A DNA stretch of 8,113 nt from Patescibacteria group bacterium (GTDB taxonomy: Bacteria > Patescibacteria > UBA1384 > XYA2-FULL-43-10 > 1-14-0-10-43-13): assembly GCA_023484645.1 (NCBI GenBank), contig JAMCZZ010000013.1, positions 1 to 8,113 on the forward strand. The letters are read 5' to 3'. Shown one piece after another: positions 1 through 7,280 of this stretch; position 1 is the stretch's first letter, and each line of letters starts with the position of its first letter. The position numbers were made by a program, and so were the translations under genes. The notes under the pieces are model-generated. The model was not told the DNA's origin. It worked only from the letters and a program-made list of their open reading frames with translations, and ran no database searches.

Positions 1-98
1 ATGATTGGTTAGAAGAATATCATAACTTTAGACCGCATCAAGCATTAGGATATTTAACACCAAATGAATATTATGAGAAGATTAAATCAACAAGTTAA
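1..98 (+). CDS. Transposase / integrase-core protein, C-terminal end only (5' end outside window)
   Basis: Reading from base 3, 31 codons run to a TAA at 96-98. The translated tail contains YHNFRPHQALGYLTPNEYY. This is the typical C-terminal end of the rve/DDE integrase core of IS481- and IS3-type transposases: the catalytic Glu region is followed by a YN..RPH.aLgy.tP motif. The enzyme would cut and join insertion-sequence ends. The catalytic DDE residues are outside the window, so whether the copy is intact cannot be judged. The clean stop after the conserved end suggests the 3' end of the gene is natural. The exact IS family is uncertain; IS481-like is my best guess from the motif. Bases after the stop probably hold the right end of the element, but its partner end is not visible. 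Confidence 0.85.
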   Translation, partial: DWLEEYHNFRPHQALGYLTPNEYYEKIKSTS

Positions 99-132
99 AA
101 GTGTACTCGATGTAGTGAACCACCGCAAATAT

Positions 133-161
133 TTGTTAAATATTTCATATAATTGTATAAT
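133..161 (+). promoter_or_regulatory. Sigma-70-type promoter for the 190-1068 gene
   Basis: TTGTTA at 133-138 and a perfect TATAAT at 156-161 are separated by exactly 17 nt. Transcription would start near 168, giving a leader of about 22 nt that carries the AGGAG ribosome-binding site at 181-185. It sits only 34 bases past the transposase stop, so it may lie at or just outside the right end of the insertion sequence. The call rests on sequence alone. Confidence 0.7.
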
Positions 162-189
162 CTAAATTAGGTAAATTGGAAGGAGAACT

Positions 190-1068
190 ATGGCTAAAAA
201 AAAGAATAGCAGTAAAAAGCTCTTTCGATCAAAAAATCCTAGAAAAACTTTGGGAATGTTATTTGTATTCGTAGCTCTCCTGGGGGCATTTTATTTTTTG
301 AAAATATCAAATTATAAAGCAGACAGTACTTCGGCTGCTTCAAACAATTGCAAGCGGGGGATTGTTCAAAATGTGAAAAAAAATATGGGAACTGATTCAG
401 AAAGCTGTCCAGCTAGGGGTTCGAGGCTGACCGCTGAAGTAGAAAAGCCTTTTGCGAACTCAAATCTTTCGGCTTATCCGAATGGCAAGGATTGCGCCAA
501 TGTTAACATTGAAGCTATTAGATCCGACGGCACCTTCCTTGAAAATGAACCGCTAGTGATTGAGAAACCGTCTTCAGTAAGTATTTCCGGCCCTCAAAAT
601 ACAGAGTCTGGATCTATAAAATTGTGTTTTATTTCTTCCAGGCCAATTCAAGCTCGGATAACAATAAAAATTAAAAGTCTACCTACTGTTCAGCGCTCTT
701 TTCAATTAAATTTCAATCCTAGTTTCAGTGTTTTAGACGCTACTGATCGGAATAGTTTTTTCTATAATTTGCCGGTTACTTTTATGGCTCAAATCGATCC
801 GTCTTTGGTTAATAGTCTAAAAGAACAAAAGTTAATCTATACATATAATAGGAGAGTGAATAAATGGGGGAGGTGGAGAGCCGAGAGGCGCGAAATCGCT
901 ACTCTTTTAACTTGCACCGATGATGGAAGATGCACTGCTACTATATATCCAGACAACACTAATACAAAGAGGGTGGACAGGGGGAAGTTTAATTACAAAT
1001 TTGAATTTGTAGATAATACTGGAAGAAAACTTTCTAAATCATTTACCGGACAGCTCAGACTTCCCTAG
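190..1068 (+). CDS. Membrane-anchored extracytoplasmic protein, six cysteines, beta-rich; family not recognised
   Basis: A 292-residue protein. The ATG follows AGGAG (181-185) at a good 4-nt spacing, so the start is secure. A strongly basic N-terminus (residues 1-19, many Lys/Arg) precedes one hydrophobic span at about 21-38, giving an inside-positive anchor with the rest outside the cell. There is no lipobox and no clear cleavage site, so I read it as an uncleaved signal anchor. The outer part is Ser/Thr/Asn-rich and looks beta-stranded. One block lies at about 80-175. A second at about 180-292 has the spacing of an Ig/fibronectin-like domain (YTYNRRVNKWGRW, then CTATIYP, then KFEFVDNTGR). 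All six Cys (54, 73, 102, 146, 242, 248) are outside, an even number compatible with three disulfides. It has its own promoter and stands apart from the tilS block. A surface or adhesion role is possible but unproven. Confidence 0.8.
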   Translation: MAKKKNSSKKLFRSKNPRKTLGMLFVFVALLGAFYFLKISNYKADSTSAASNNCKRGIVQNVKKNMGTDSESCPARGSRLTAEVEKPFANSNLSAYPNGKDCANVNIEAIRSDGTFLENEPLVIEKPSSVSISGPQNTESGSIKLCFISSRPIQARITIKIKSLPTVQRSFQLNFNPSFSVLDATDRNSFFYNLPVTFMAQIDPSLVNSLKEQKLIYTYNRRVNKWGRWRAERREIATLLTCTDDGRCTATIYPDNTNTKRVDRGKFNYKFEFVDNTGRKLSKSFTGQLRLP

Positions 1069-1117
1069 AAATATTTTTTAATTGCAAAATATTGAACTAT
1101 TTTAGACTTTCTACTTC

Positions 1118-1146
1118 TGGAAAAAGTTGTAGTTTTGGTATATAAT
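1118..1146 (+). promoter_or_regulatory. Weak promoter candidate upstream of tilS
   Basis: A perfect -10 box TATAAT lies at 1141-1146, and the overlapping TGGTATATA at 1136-1144 could act as an extended -10. The sequence 17 nt upstream (TGGAAA, 1118-1123) is a poor -35. The site is 30 nt before the tilS ATG in the only gap over 100 bases in this part of the window, which is where a promoter for the tilS-ftsH-murJ block would be expected. Confidence 0.4.
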
Positions 1147-1176
1147 ATCGCTTGATCATTGAATACAAAGGAAAAA

Positions 1177-2160
1177 ATGGAAAAGATTTCTCAAAAATCA
1201 ATCATTTTTAAAGTGCTGAGAAATATTGAAAAAAATAAGCTTATCTCCTCAGGCGACACAATTATTGTTGCCTTAAGCGGGGGACCGGATTCAATGTGCT
1301 TATTTGATGTTATTTTTAAACTAAAGGATCAATTACAAATTAAAATTTCGGCTTGTCATTATAACCATAGATTGAGAGGGGAGGAGAGCTATAATGACGA
1401 AGAGTTTGTTAAAAAATTTTGCGGGGAGCAGGGCATAGAGTGCATTTTCGGCTCCGCTGAAAAAGAGAACCAATTTAAAAATGAAGAAAAAGCCAGAGAA
1501 GCCAGATATGCCTTTTTTGAAAAAATTCTGGGGGAGAGAAGGGGAGCAAAGATCGCAATTGCTCATAATTTAAATGATTCGGCTGAAACTTTCTTAATGC
1601 GGCTCTTTCGAGGCACTGGCATGAAAGGATTGAGCGCTATCCCCTCTATCCGTGAAAAATTTATTCGTCCCCTACTCCCTATCTCTAGAAATGAGATCGA
1701 AACTTACCTAGAACATCACAGAATCCCTTTTCGGCTTGATAAAACAAATAATGACTTGAAAATAACCCGCAATTTTCTGCGTCTTAAAATTTTACCCCTG
1801 CTTTCTGAACACATTAACCCCAACATTCTTGAGACTTTGTTTAATTCGGCAAGAATTTTAGAGGAAGATTATGATCTTTTGAGCCAAATCGCTGAGAAAG
1901 AATATAAAAAAATGATTATTTTTGAAGGAAATAAGGAAATTAAATTAGACAGAAAAAAGTGGATTTCTCTCCACCCTTCCCTTCAACGAATGGTTATTAG
2001 GATTGCGCTTCTTAAAATAGAAAATTTAAAAAATATTACCAATAAACAAATTTCAGAAGTTTGCGACATGATTAAAAAAGGCGAAGGAAAAAAATACAAG
2101 CTCCTCCCCTATTCATTGCGAATTGAGCTTCTCTCTGGTAAAATTATCATATATCGTTAG
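1177..2160 (+). CDS. tilS: tRNA(Ile)-lysidine synthase
   Basis: TilS uses ATP to attach lysine to C34 of the CAU-anticodon tRNA-Ile, switching it from Met to Ile identity and AUA decoding; it is normally essential. From the ATG the protein is 327 residues. The N-type ATP pyrophosphatase PP-loop SGGPDS is at 34-39. HYNHRLRGEES follows at 61-71, then AHNLNDSAETFLMRLFRGTG at 129-148 and the NNDLKITRNFLR region at 191-202. These are the TilS signature blocks, in order. In the third block the usual second His (AHH) is Asn131. The length suits the short TilS class with a reduced C-terminal region. I chose ATG 1177 because AAGGA at 1168-1172 precedes it; an in-frame TTG at 1159 would add six residues but has no ribosome-binding site. 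It is the first gene of the core block, 37 nt before ftsH. Confidence 0.93.
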   Translation: MEKISQKSIIFKVLRNIEKNKLISSGDTIIVALSGGPDSMCLFDVIFKLKDQLQIKISACHYNHRLRGEESYNDEEFVKKFCGEQGIECIFGSAEKENQFKNEEKAREARYAFFEKILGERRGAKIAIAHNLNDSAETFLMRLFRGTGMKGLSAIPSIREKFIRPLLPISRNEIETYLEHHRIPFRLDKTNNDLKITRNFLRLKILPLLSEHINPNILETLFNSARILEEDYDLLSQIAEKEYKKMIIFEGNKEIKLDRKKWISLHPSLQRMVIRIALLKIENLKNITNKQISEVCDMIKKGEGKKYKLLPYSLRIELLSGKIIIYR

Positions 2161-2162
2161 AT

Positions 2163-2175
2163 ATCACAGGGTGAT
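2163..2175. repeat. Small perfect inverted repeat between tilS and ftsH
   Basis: ATCAC (2163-2167) and GTGAT (2171-2175) form a 5-bp stem with an AGG loop, beginning three bases after the tilS stop and ending 13 nt before the ftsH ribosome-binding site (GGAG, 2189-2192). It could be a small mRNA hairpin or an operator half-site pair. There is no T-tract, so it is not a terminator. A dyad this short can occur by chance. Confidence 0.25.
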
Positions 2176-2197
2176 TAGAAATAATATTGGAGTTTAA

Positions 2198-4018
2198 ATG
2201 AAACAAAACAACACAAAATCGATAATTTATTCAATCATAATTATATTGGCGGTAGTCCTTATATTCAGCTTTTTTGCACCTAAAAGCGGAACTGTAAAAG
2301 AAGTAGCGCTTTCGGAAATCTCTCAAGACGTCTCTAAAGGAAGTGTAAAAGAAGTGAGTATTAAGGATAATTTGGTCACCGCTACATTGAATGATGGTAG
2401 TAAAATCAAAGCAGTTAAAGAACCCGCTGCTACTTTAAAGGATTATGGTATTACATCTGATAAGGTTTCAATAAATGTGCAGGATACATCTGGCACTGCA
2501 GCTGTATATTCTATCATCTCAATAATTCTTCCAATTCTGTTGATTGGCGGCTTCATATTCTTTATGATGCGCTCAGCACAAGGCGCAAACAGTAAGGCGA
2601 TGGGTTTTGGTAAATCAAACGCCAAGCTTTTTATGGGCAACACAAAAATTACCTTTAATGATGTCGCAGGTCTAGTGGAGCCAAAACAGGAATTAGTAGA
2701 GATTGTTGAATTTCTAAAAAGTCCAAAGAAATTTAGGGATCTTGGAGCTGAGATACCAAGAGGAGTTCTCTTAATCGGGCCTCCGGGCACTGGAAAAACT
2801 TTGATGGCAAAAGCGGTGGCGGGAGAAGCTGGTGTTCCTTTCTTTTCTATTTCCGCCTCAGAATTTGTGGAAATGTTTGTCGGCGTCGGTGCCTCAAGAG
2901 TCCGAGATCTGTTTTTGAAAGCAAAAAGAAATGCTCCAGCTATTATCTTTATCGATGAGTTGGATGCAGTTGGGAGACAAAGAGGCGCCGGTCTAGGAGG
3001 GTCTCATGATGAGCGCGAACAAACGCTCAATCAAATTCTTGTTGAAATGGACGGTTTCGAGCCGACTGATAATGTCATAATTGTCGCTGCCACAAACCGG
3101 CCGGATGTTCTTGACCCAGCTTTGCTTCGACCGGGTCGTTTTGACCGGCAGGTTGTAATTGATTTACCTGACCGCAAAGAGAGAGAAGATATCTTAAAAG
3201 TCCATACAAAAAATAAGCCTTTAGAAAATGAAATCGACTTAAATAAAATAGCCGGATCAACTCCTGGCTTTTCCGGTGCAGATCTTCGCAATCTGGCCAA
3301 CGAAGCTGCAATTTTAGCAGCTCGTTCTAACAAAAAAACTGTCTCGCGAAAAAATATGGATGAAGCAATTGAAAAGGTTATGATGGGCCCGGAGAGACGC
3401 TCAAGAATTATGTCTGAAAAAGAAAAGAGAATCACTGCCATCCATGAAGCTGGCCACGCGGTAGTAGGCCACTTTGTTCCAAATTCAGACCCGATTCATA
3501 AGATTTCAATTATTGCCAGAGGAATGGCTCTTGGGTACACTTGGAACTTACCAACGGAAGACAGAAGACTCGAGACAAAATCTCGTTTTGAGGATCAGAT
3601 AGCTTCTTTGATGGGCGGAAGAGCGGCTGAAGAAGAATTTTTCGGCGAAGAAAATATTACAACAGGCGCGCAAAATGACTTGAAACGAGCTACAATGTTA
3701 GCTAGGAAAATGATTACTGAATATGGCATGAGTGAAAAACTCGGACCTCAAACTTACGGTCACAAAGAAGAGCTGCCGTTTTTAGGCAAGGACTATGCTG
3801 AACATAGAAATTACAGCGACAAAATCGCAAGCATAATAGATGAAGAAATTTCAAGAATAATTTCTGACGGCAGAAAAAAAGCCGATGAAATTATTAAGAA
3901 ACATAAAAAAACGCTTGAAAAAATTGCTGATACTTTGCTTAAGCAAGAAACTATTGAGGCTGATGAATTTAAGAATTTTTTCAGCAATAATAGTTCAACC
4001 GCAAAAGTAAAAAGTTAA
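2198..4018 (+). CDS. ftsH: ATP-dependent zinc metalloprotease FtsH
   Basis: FtsH is a hexameric membrane protease that pulls misfolded membrane proteins and regulatory proteins through its AAA+ ring into a zinc protease chamber. The 606 residues show the whole family layout. TM1 lies at about 9-27, followed by a small extracytoplasmic domain to about 102 and TM2 at about 105-124. Walker A GPPGTGKT is at 194-201, the FVG pore motif at 227-229 and Walker B IIFIDE at 249-254. The second region of homology runs at about 299-317, with arginine fingers R311 and R314. The zinc site HEAGH is at 416-420, with the third ligand Asp494 in TGAQND. A short helical tail ends the protein. Length is close to the usual 600-650 and no key residue is missing. 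GGAG at 2189-2192 supports the ATG. ftsH directly after tilS is a common bacterial order, though the hpt gene often found between them in Firmicutes is absent here. Confidence 0.97.
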   Translation: MKQNNTKSIIYSIIIILAVVLIFSFFAPKSGTVKEVALSEISQDVSKGSVKEVSIKDNLVTATLNDGSKIKAVKEPAATLKDYGITSDKVSINVQDTSGTAAVYSIISIILPILLIGGFIFFMMRSAQGANSKAMGFGKSNAKLFMGNTKITFNDVAGLVEPKQELVEIVEFLKSPKKFRDLGAEIPRGVLLIGPPGTGKTLMAKAVAGEAGVPFFSISASEFVEMFVGVGASRVRDLFLKAKRNAPAIIFIDELDAVGRQRGAGLGGSHDEREQTLNQILVEMDGFEPTDNVIIVAATNRPDVLDPALLRPGRFDRQVVIDLPDRKEREDILKVHTKNKPLENEIDLNKIAGSTPGFSGADLRNLANEAAILAARSNKKTVSRKNMDEAIEKVMMGPERRSRIMSEKEKRITAIHEAGHAVVGHFVPNSDPIHKISIIARGMALGYTWNLPTEDRRLETKSRFEDQIASLMGGRAAEEEFFGEENITTGAQNDLKRATMLARKMITEYGMSEKLGPQTYGHKEELPFLGKDYAEHRNYSDKIASIIDEEISRIISDGRKKADEIIKKHKKTLEKIADTLLKQETIEADEFKNFFSNNSSTAKVKS

Positions 4019-4020
4019 AA

Positions 4021-5637
4021 ATGAAACGCTTTTTTGGCTTATTCTCAAAAGAAAATTCAATTCGCGGAGCGAGTATAATTTTAATTATTACTCTGGCTCT
4101 AAGCAATATCTTAGGACTTCTGCGAGATCGATTTCTAGCGAAAAACATTTCAACATATAACCTTGATATATATTACGCTTCTTTTCGTATCCCTGATTTA
4201 ATATTCAATCTCCTCATTTTGGGTGCAATTTCCAGCGCTTTTATTCCAATTTTCTCAGAATTTATTGCGAAGAAAAAGGAAAAAGAGGGCTTTGATGTAA
4301 CTAATAACCTTTTAAATACTGCCCTCTTGTTCACGATTATATCAGCGGTCATTTTATACATTTTTATGCCGTTTTTAATACCGCTGATTGTTCCTAAGTT
4401 TGATGCAGTCCGTTTGCAACAGACGATAAAGCTTTCTAGATTGATGATGATCACGCCGATCTTTTTTTCCATCTCATACATCTTGGGCGGGGTGCTAAAC
4501 TCATTCAAGAGATTTTTATCCTATTCTTTGGCTCCATTAGTTTACAATCTCTCAATAATTTTTGGAGCAGCCGTATTAGCTCCTAAATATGGCATGATCG
4601 CGGTTGTTTATAGCGTGATCGCCGGTTCTTTTTTGCATTTATTAATCCAATTGCCTTCAGCGATAAAACTTGGCTTCCGATACAAGTTTATTTTCAACTT
4701 CAAAGAAAAGGCTTTTAGGCGAATTATAGCTTTAATGATTCCACGAACAATAGGAATGAGTGCGAACCAGCTTTTGCTCATCGTCTATACAGCCATTGCC
4801 TCTTCTTTGGCTATTGGTTCGATTTCTGCTTTCTCTCTTTCAAATAATATGCAAACTATGCCCACGGTTGTTTTTGGGACGTCATTCGCCACTGCTGTAT
4901 TTCCAACACTTACAGCAAAAATTGCCAACAACGATAATGAAGGTTTTGCTTTTTATTTGGATCGTTCCATGAGGGCAATAGCATTTTTATTAATTCCATC
5001 TTCTATTATTTTTATTCTTCTTCGAGCTCAAATTGTTCGGTTAATTCTTGGCTCAGGAAAATTTAATTGGAATGATACTAGAATGACTGCTATGGCCTTA
5101 GGCTTGTTCTCAATATCGTTGTTAGCTCAAGGTATTACGCCGTTATTGGCAAAAGCCTTTTATGCTTTAAAAAATACCAAGACTCCGATGTATATTTCAA
5201 TCATCACTGTCATAGTCAGCATTATACTTGCTTATCCTCTAGCAAATTTATTTGGTGTGGCAGGACTAGCCTTTGCTTTTTCAATTGGTAGTTTTGTGAA
5301 TGCAATTATACTTTTCATATCTTTAAGCAGGGCTTATCCGGGCGGATGGCATATTACAATGATTTATTCTTATGCAAAAATTACACTAATCTCAGTAGTA
5401 ATGGGATTTTTTGTTTGGGCAACAGCGCACTTAATGGCAGATGTTGTTGATATGACAAGATTTCACGGAGTACTAACTCAAACTATGGTTGCCTCTTGTG
5501 TCGGGGTTCTGACATATTGGGGACTGAGCCATCTATTTGGCTGCGATGAACTAAAATGGGTATTAACTCGTAAAATTAACGGAAAAATCGAAAAGAGCTT
5601 GGAGGAAGTTGAAACAGCAGAATATGAAAAAGTATGA
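4021..5637 (+). CDS. murJ: Lipid II flippase MurJ (MviN family)
   Basis: MurJ moves lipid II, the peptidoglycan precursor, across the cytoplasmic membrane. The 538-residue protein has about 14 hydrophobic segments, as expected for this MOP-superfamily transporter. It carries the N-terminal signatures NILGLLRDRFLA (29-40), DIYYASFRIPDLIFNLL (49-65) and GAISSAFIPIFSE (68-80), plus the middle AKAFYALKNTKTP motif (377-389). The basic and acidic residues of the first helices (R35, R37, D49, R56) correspond in place to functionally important charges of the central cavity in E. coli MurJ; this is a position match by eye. A hydrophilic tail of about 30 residues (508-538) follows the last segment. The start lies two bases after the ftsH TAA and has no recognisable ribosome-binding site, so translation is probably coupled to ftsH. 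The gene ends TGA followed at once by in-frame TAA. The 3' end overlaps the next gene. Confidence 0.94.
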   Translation: MKRFFGLFSKENSIRGASIILIITLALSNILGLLRDRFLAKNISTYNLDIYYASFRIPDLIFNLLILGAISSAFIPIFSEFIAKKKEKEGFDVTNNLLNTALLFTIISAVILYIFMPFLIPLIVPKFDAVRLQQTIKLSRLMMITPIFFSISYILGGVLNSFKRFLSYSLAPLVYNLSIIFGAAVLAPKYGMIAVVYSVIAGSFLHLLIQLPSAIKLGFRYKFIFNFKEKAFRRIIALMIPRTIGMSANQLLLIVYTAIASSLAIGSISAFSLSNNMQTMPTVVFGTSFATAVFPTLTAKIANNDNEGFAFYLDRSMRAIAFLLIPSSIIFILLRAQIVRLILGSGKFNWNDTRMTAMALGLFSISLLAQGITPLLAKAFYALKNTKTPMYISIITVIVSIILAYPLANLFGVAGLAFAFSIGSFVNAIILFISLSRAYPGGWHITMIYSYAKITLISVVMGFFVWATAHLMADVVDMTRFHGVLTQTMVASCVGVLTYWGLSHLFGCDELKWVLTRKINGKIEKSLEEVETAEYEKV

Positions 5638-6202
5638 TAATACTGAAAGCAAAGCAAGTTGTTCGCTTCTGGGCATAATTGCTATTCTGGTTATCGTATT
5701 TATTCTGCTTCTTGGTGGAGTCATTTACTTGAAAACTAAAATTAAAGTGCCGGATATTACTAAGAAAAATACATCAGAGAATCTTAATAAAAGTGTTTCT
5801 GAGCAATTAAACAGCCAATCTGGTGAGAAAATAGTAAACATTAGAGTTACGGAAAGCGATCTGTCTAGCGCTATAAATACTAATTCGGCCGATTTTCCAC
5901 TCAAAAAAGCATCGGTCAAAATTACTCCAGACAAGATAATCTTGTCTGGAAAAACCTCAGATGGACCATTTTCTTTTAAGCTTGATGTCGGAATAGTCCC
6001 GAAAGTCAAAGATGAAAAGGTAGTTTTCGATATAGAAGAAATAAAGACTTCTGGAGTCAGCGCCCCCAAAATAGTAACCGATGAAGTAAATAAAAAACTT
6101 TCCAATTATCTAAGCCAACAGAATCTCAACAATGAGATTAAAGTGACCGATGTGAAACTTTATCAAAGTTATTTAATTGTAACTGGTGAACGAAAAAAAT
6201 AA
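5624..6202 (+). CDS. Single-span membrane protein with predicted lipid-binding-like beta domain (YpmS/LmeA-like pattern)
   Basis: From ATG 5624 the protein has 192 residues. It has a short polar N-terminus, one hydrophobic span at about 14-36, a linker, then an outside domain at about 65-192. The pattern VTESDLSSAINT, TPDKIILSGKT, KVVFDIEEIKTSGV, TDEVNKKLSNYL and KLYQSYLIVTGERK (alternating strands with an amphipathic helix near the end) resembles the DUF2140 (YpmS) and DUF2993 (LmeA) type domains thought to have TULIP/SMP-like lipid-binding folds. This is pattern resemblance, not a proven assignment. The start is unclear. GGAGGA at 5601-5606 lies 17 nt before ATG 5624 but only 2 nt before an in-frame TTG at 5609 that would add five residues. 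It overlaps the murJ end by 14 nt, so it is probably co-translated. Next to a lipid II flippase, a role in envelope lipid handling is a reasonable guess. Confidence 0.75.
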   Translation: MKKYDNTESKASCSLLGIIAILVIVFILLLGGVIYLKTKIKVPDITKKNTSENLNKSVSEQLNSQSGEKIVNIRVTESDLSSAINTNSADFPLKKASVKITPDKIILSGKTSDGPFSFKLDVGIVPKVKDEKVVFDIEEIKTSGVSAPKIVTDEVNKKLSNYLSQQNLNNEIKVTDVKLYQSYLIVTGERKK

Positions 6203-6819
6203 TGGCCAAGGCTTTTTTGTTCTCTGATTTACATGCTTCTCTAAAACAACTCTCCAGGATGGGGGCATTTTTAACAGAGGAAGAATTCGATCTTTTAATA
6301 TTTGCAGGCGATTTTGTGAATATGGGAGAGCCGGTATGGTTTACGGATAAATTTATTACTGTTATCGATAAATCAAAATTACCGTTCTTGTGGGTGCCGG
6401 GGAATAACGATTTTGGCAGGAGCTATTTTAAATTAAACGCAAGATACAAATCTCTAGAAGGGAATATAATAAAATTATTAGGGCGAACATTTACCGGAGT
6501 TGGGGGATCCCCTGCTTCCTGGGCTGGCCAGTATGCTGGCGAAAGCATGATTGATAAGAAAAAAATCGCTGGATCGATTTTTGTTTCTCATGTGCCGCCG
6601 CCTGGCATATTAACCTTGCAGCAAAAGGATTTACAAACTCCCCCACCGAAACGCCGATTTTCCGATTCCCCTCTTGTTCATATTTGCGGACATTTGCACT
6701 ATCGTTGGGGTACGGCTTATCTCGGCCAAACTAAGGTAATCCAGCTCGCTTCTCTTGAAACCGGCCATTATGCTATATTGGATTTAGAAACTTTAGCGGT
6801 AGAATTTAGGAGGTTTTAA
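6202..6819 (+). CDS. Calcineurin-like metallophosphoesterase
   Basis: The 205-residue protein has the metal-binding signature in order: SDLH (D9, H11), GDFVNMG (D37), GNND (N68), SH (H130) and GHLH (H164, H166). These coordinate two divalent metals for hydrolysis of phosphomonoesters or phosphodiesters. The usual GNHD/E catalytic His is Asn69 here. Replacement at this position (for example GNCD) is known in the YfcE/MJ0936 branch, so the enzyme may favour activated diesters, but the natural substrate cannot be told from the sequence. There is no signal peptide; it is cytoplasmic. The start ATG shares its A with the preceding TAA (TAATG), and there is no well-placed ribosome-binding site, which points to termination-reinitiation coupling. 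The next gene follows after 1 nt, with its ribosome-binding site inside this gene's last codons. Confidence 0.88.
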   Translation: MAKAFLFSDLHASLKQLSRMGAFLTEEEFDLLIFAGDFVNMGEPVWFTDKFITVIDKSKLPFLWVPGNNDFGRSYFKLNARYKSLEGNIIKLLGRTFTGVGGSPASWAGQYAGESMIDKKKIAGSIFVSHVPPPGILTLQQKDLQTPPPKRRFSDSPLVHICGHLHYRWGTAYLGQTKVIQLASLETGHYAILDLETLAVEFRRF

Positions 6820-6820
6820 G

Positions 6821-7264
6821 ATGAAAATAGTAATTTGTGCGAGCACGATTTTTTCTGACAAAATTATTGAGGTCGCGAACCAATTAGAAAAAGTCGGCCA
6901 TATTGTTTTTATTCCATATCTTACAAATATGATAAAAGAAGGCAAGCTGAACTTTGATCAATTGAAAAAGGACAAAGAAACAAAAGGTGATTGGGCTTAC
7001 AGAAAAGGGTTAGCGACTGAAGTCAATATGATAAAAAGATATTACAATCTGATCAAAGAATGTGACTGTGTGCTGGTTTTAAATTATGACAAGAAAGAAA
7101 TAAAAAATTATATTGGTGGTAGTGTTTTGATGGAAATAGGGTTTGCTCATGTGCTCAATAAAAAGATTTTTTTATACAACAATGTTCCAGTAATGTCTTA
7201 CACGGATGAGATATTAGATACAAAACCAATTGTAATAAATGGTGATTTATCGAAAATTGAATGA
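6821..7264 (+). CDS. Nucleoside 2-deoxyribosyltransferase-like protein
   Basis: A 147-residue cytoplasmic protein starting one base after the previous stop, with an ideal AGGAGG at 6808-6813 and 7-nt spacing. It opens MKIVICAST, a first strand of a Rossmann-like fold. It then has CDCVLVLNYD (81-90) and the block NYIGGSVLMEIGFAHVLNKKIFLYN (96-120). This GG..ME.G.A....K....YN arrangement is that of the nucleoside 2-deoxyribosyltransferase-like superfamily, where the Glu (here E105) is the catalytic nucleophile and the preceding Asp/Asn contacts the nucleoside. Members can exchange bases on deoxynucleosides, hydrolyse nucleotide N-glycosidic bonds, or have unknown roles, so the specific reaction is not assigned. 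It ends in TGA. The junction to nfo appears to have been split by the GIY-YIG cassette. Confidence 0.72.
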   Translation: MKIVICASTIFSDKIIEVANQLEKVGHIVFIPYLTNMIKEGKLNFDQLKKDKETKGDWAYRKGLATEVNMIKRYYNLIKECDCVLVLNYDKKEIKNYIGGSVLMEIGFAHVLNKKIFLYNNVPVMSYTDEILDTKPIVINGDLSKIE

Positions 7265-7275
7265 TCTTCTTATTG

Positions 7276-7280
7276 CACAG
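7276..7280 (+). repeat. CACAG direct repeat, left copy (putative target-site duplication)
   Basis: CACAG abuts the left end of the palindromic repeat that starts at 7281. An identical CACAG directly follows the right palindrome at 7631-7635. A 5-bp direct repeat exactly at both ends of an inverted-repeat-bounded segment is what a transposition-type insertion leaves. The boundary is ambiguous by one base, because G7280 and C7631 could instead belong to the inverted repeat. Confidence 0.5.

Noticed and set aside
1070..1093. AT-only inverted repeat AATATTTT/AAAATATT after the 190-1068 gene as a terminator
   Set aside because: The stem has no G-C pairs and no T-tract follows it; in such AT-rich DNA it is likely chance.
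1111..1136. CTAC...GTAG hairpin followed by TTTT as a terminator before tilS
   Set aside because: Only four pairs before a mismatch and bulge, with a short T-run; too weak to support, and it overlaps the promoter candidate.
2151..2164. ATATC-GTTA-GATAT hairpin at the tilS stop as a terminator
   Set aside because: A five-pair AT-rich stem, no T-run, and it would separate genes that otherwise look co-transcribed.
2443..3441. Minus-strand open frames inside ftsH
   Set aside because: They are mirror frames of a strongly conserved gene, have no recognisable domains, and overlap one another.
4760..4972. Plus-strand out-of-frame open frame inside murJ
   Set aside because: It lies wholly within conserved murJ coding sequence, lacks a ribosome-binding site, and has Leu/Ser/Phe-rich shadow composition.
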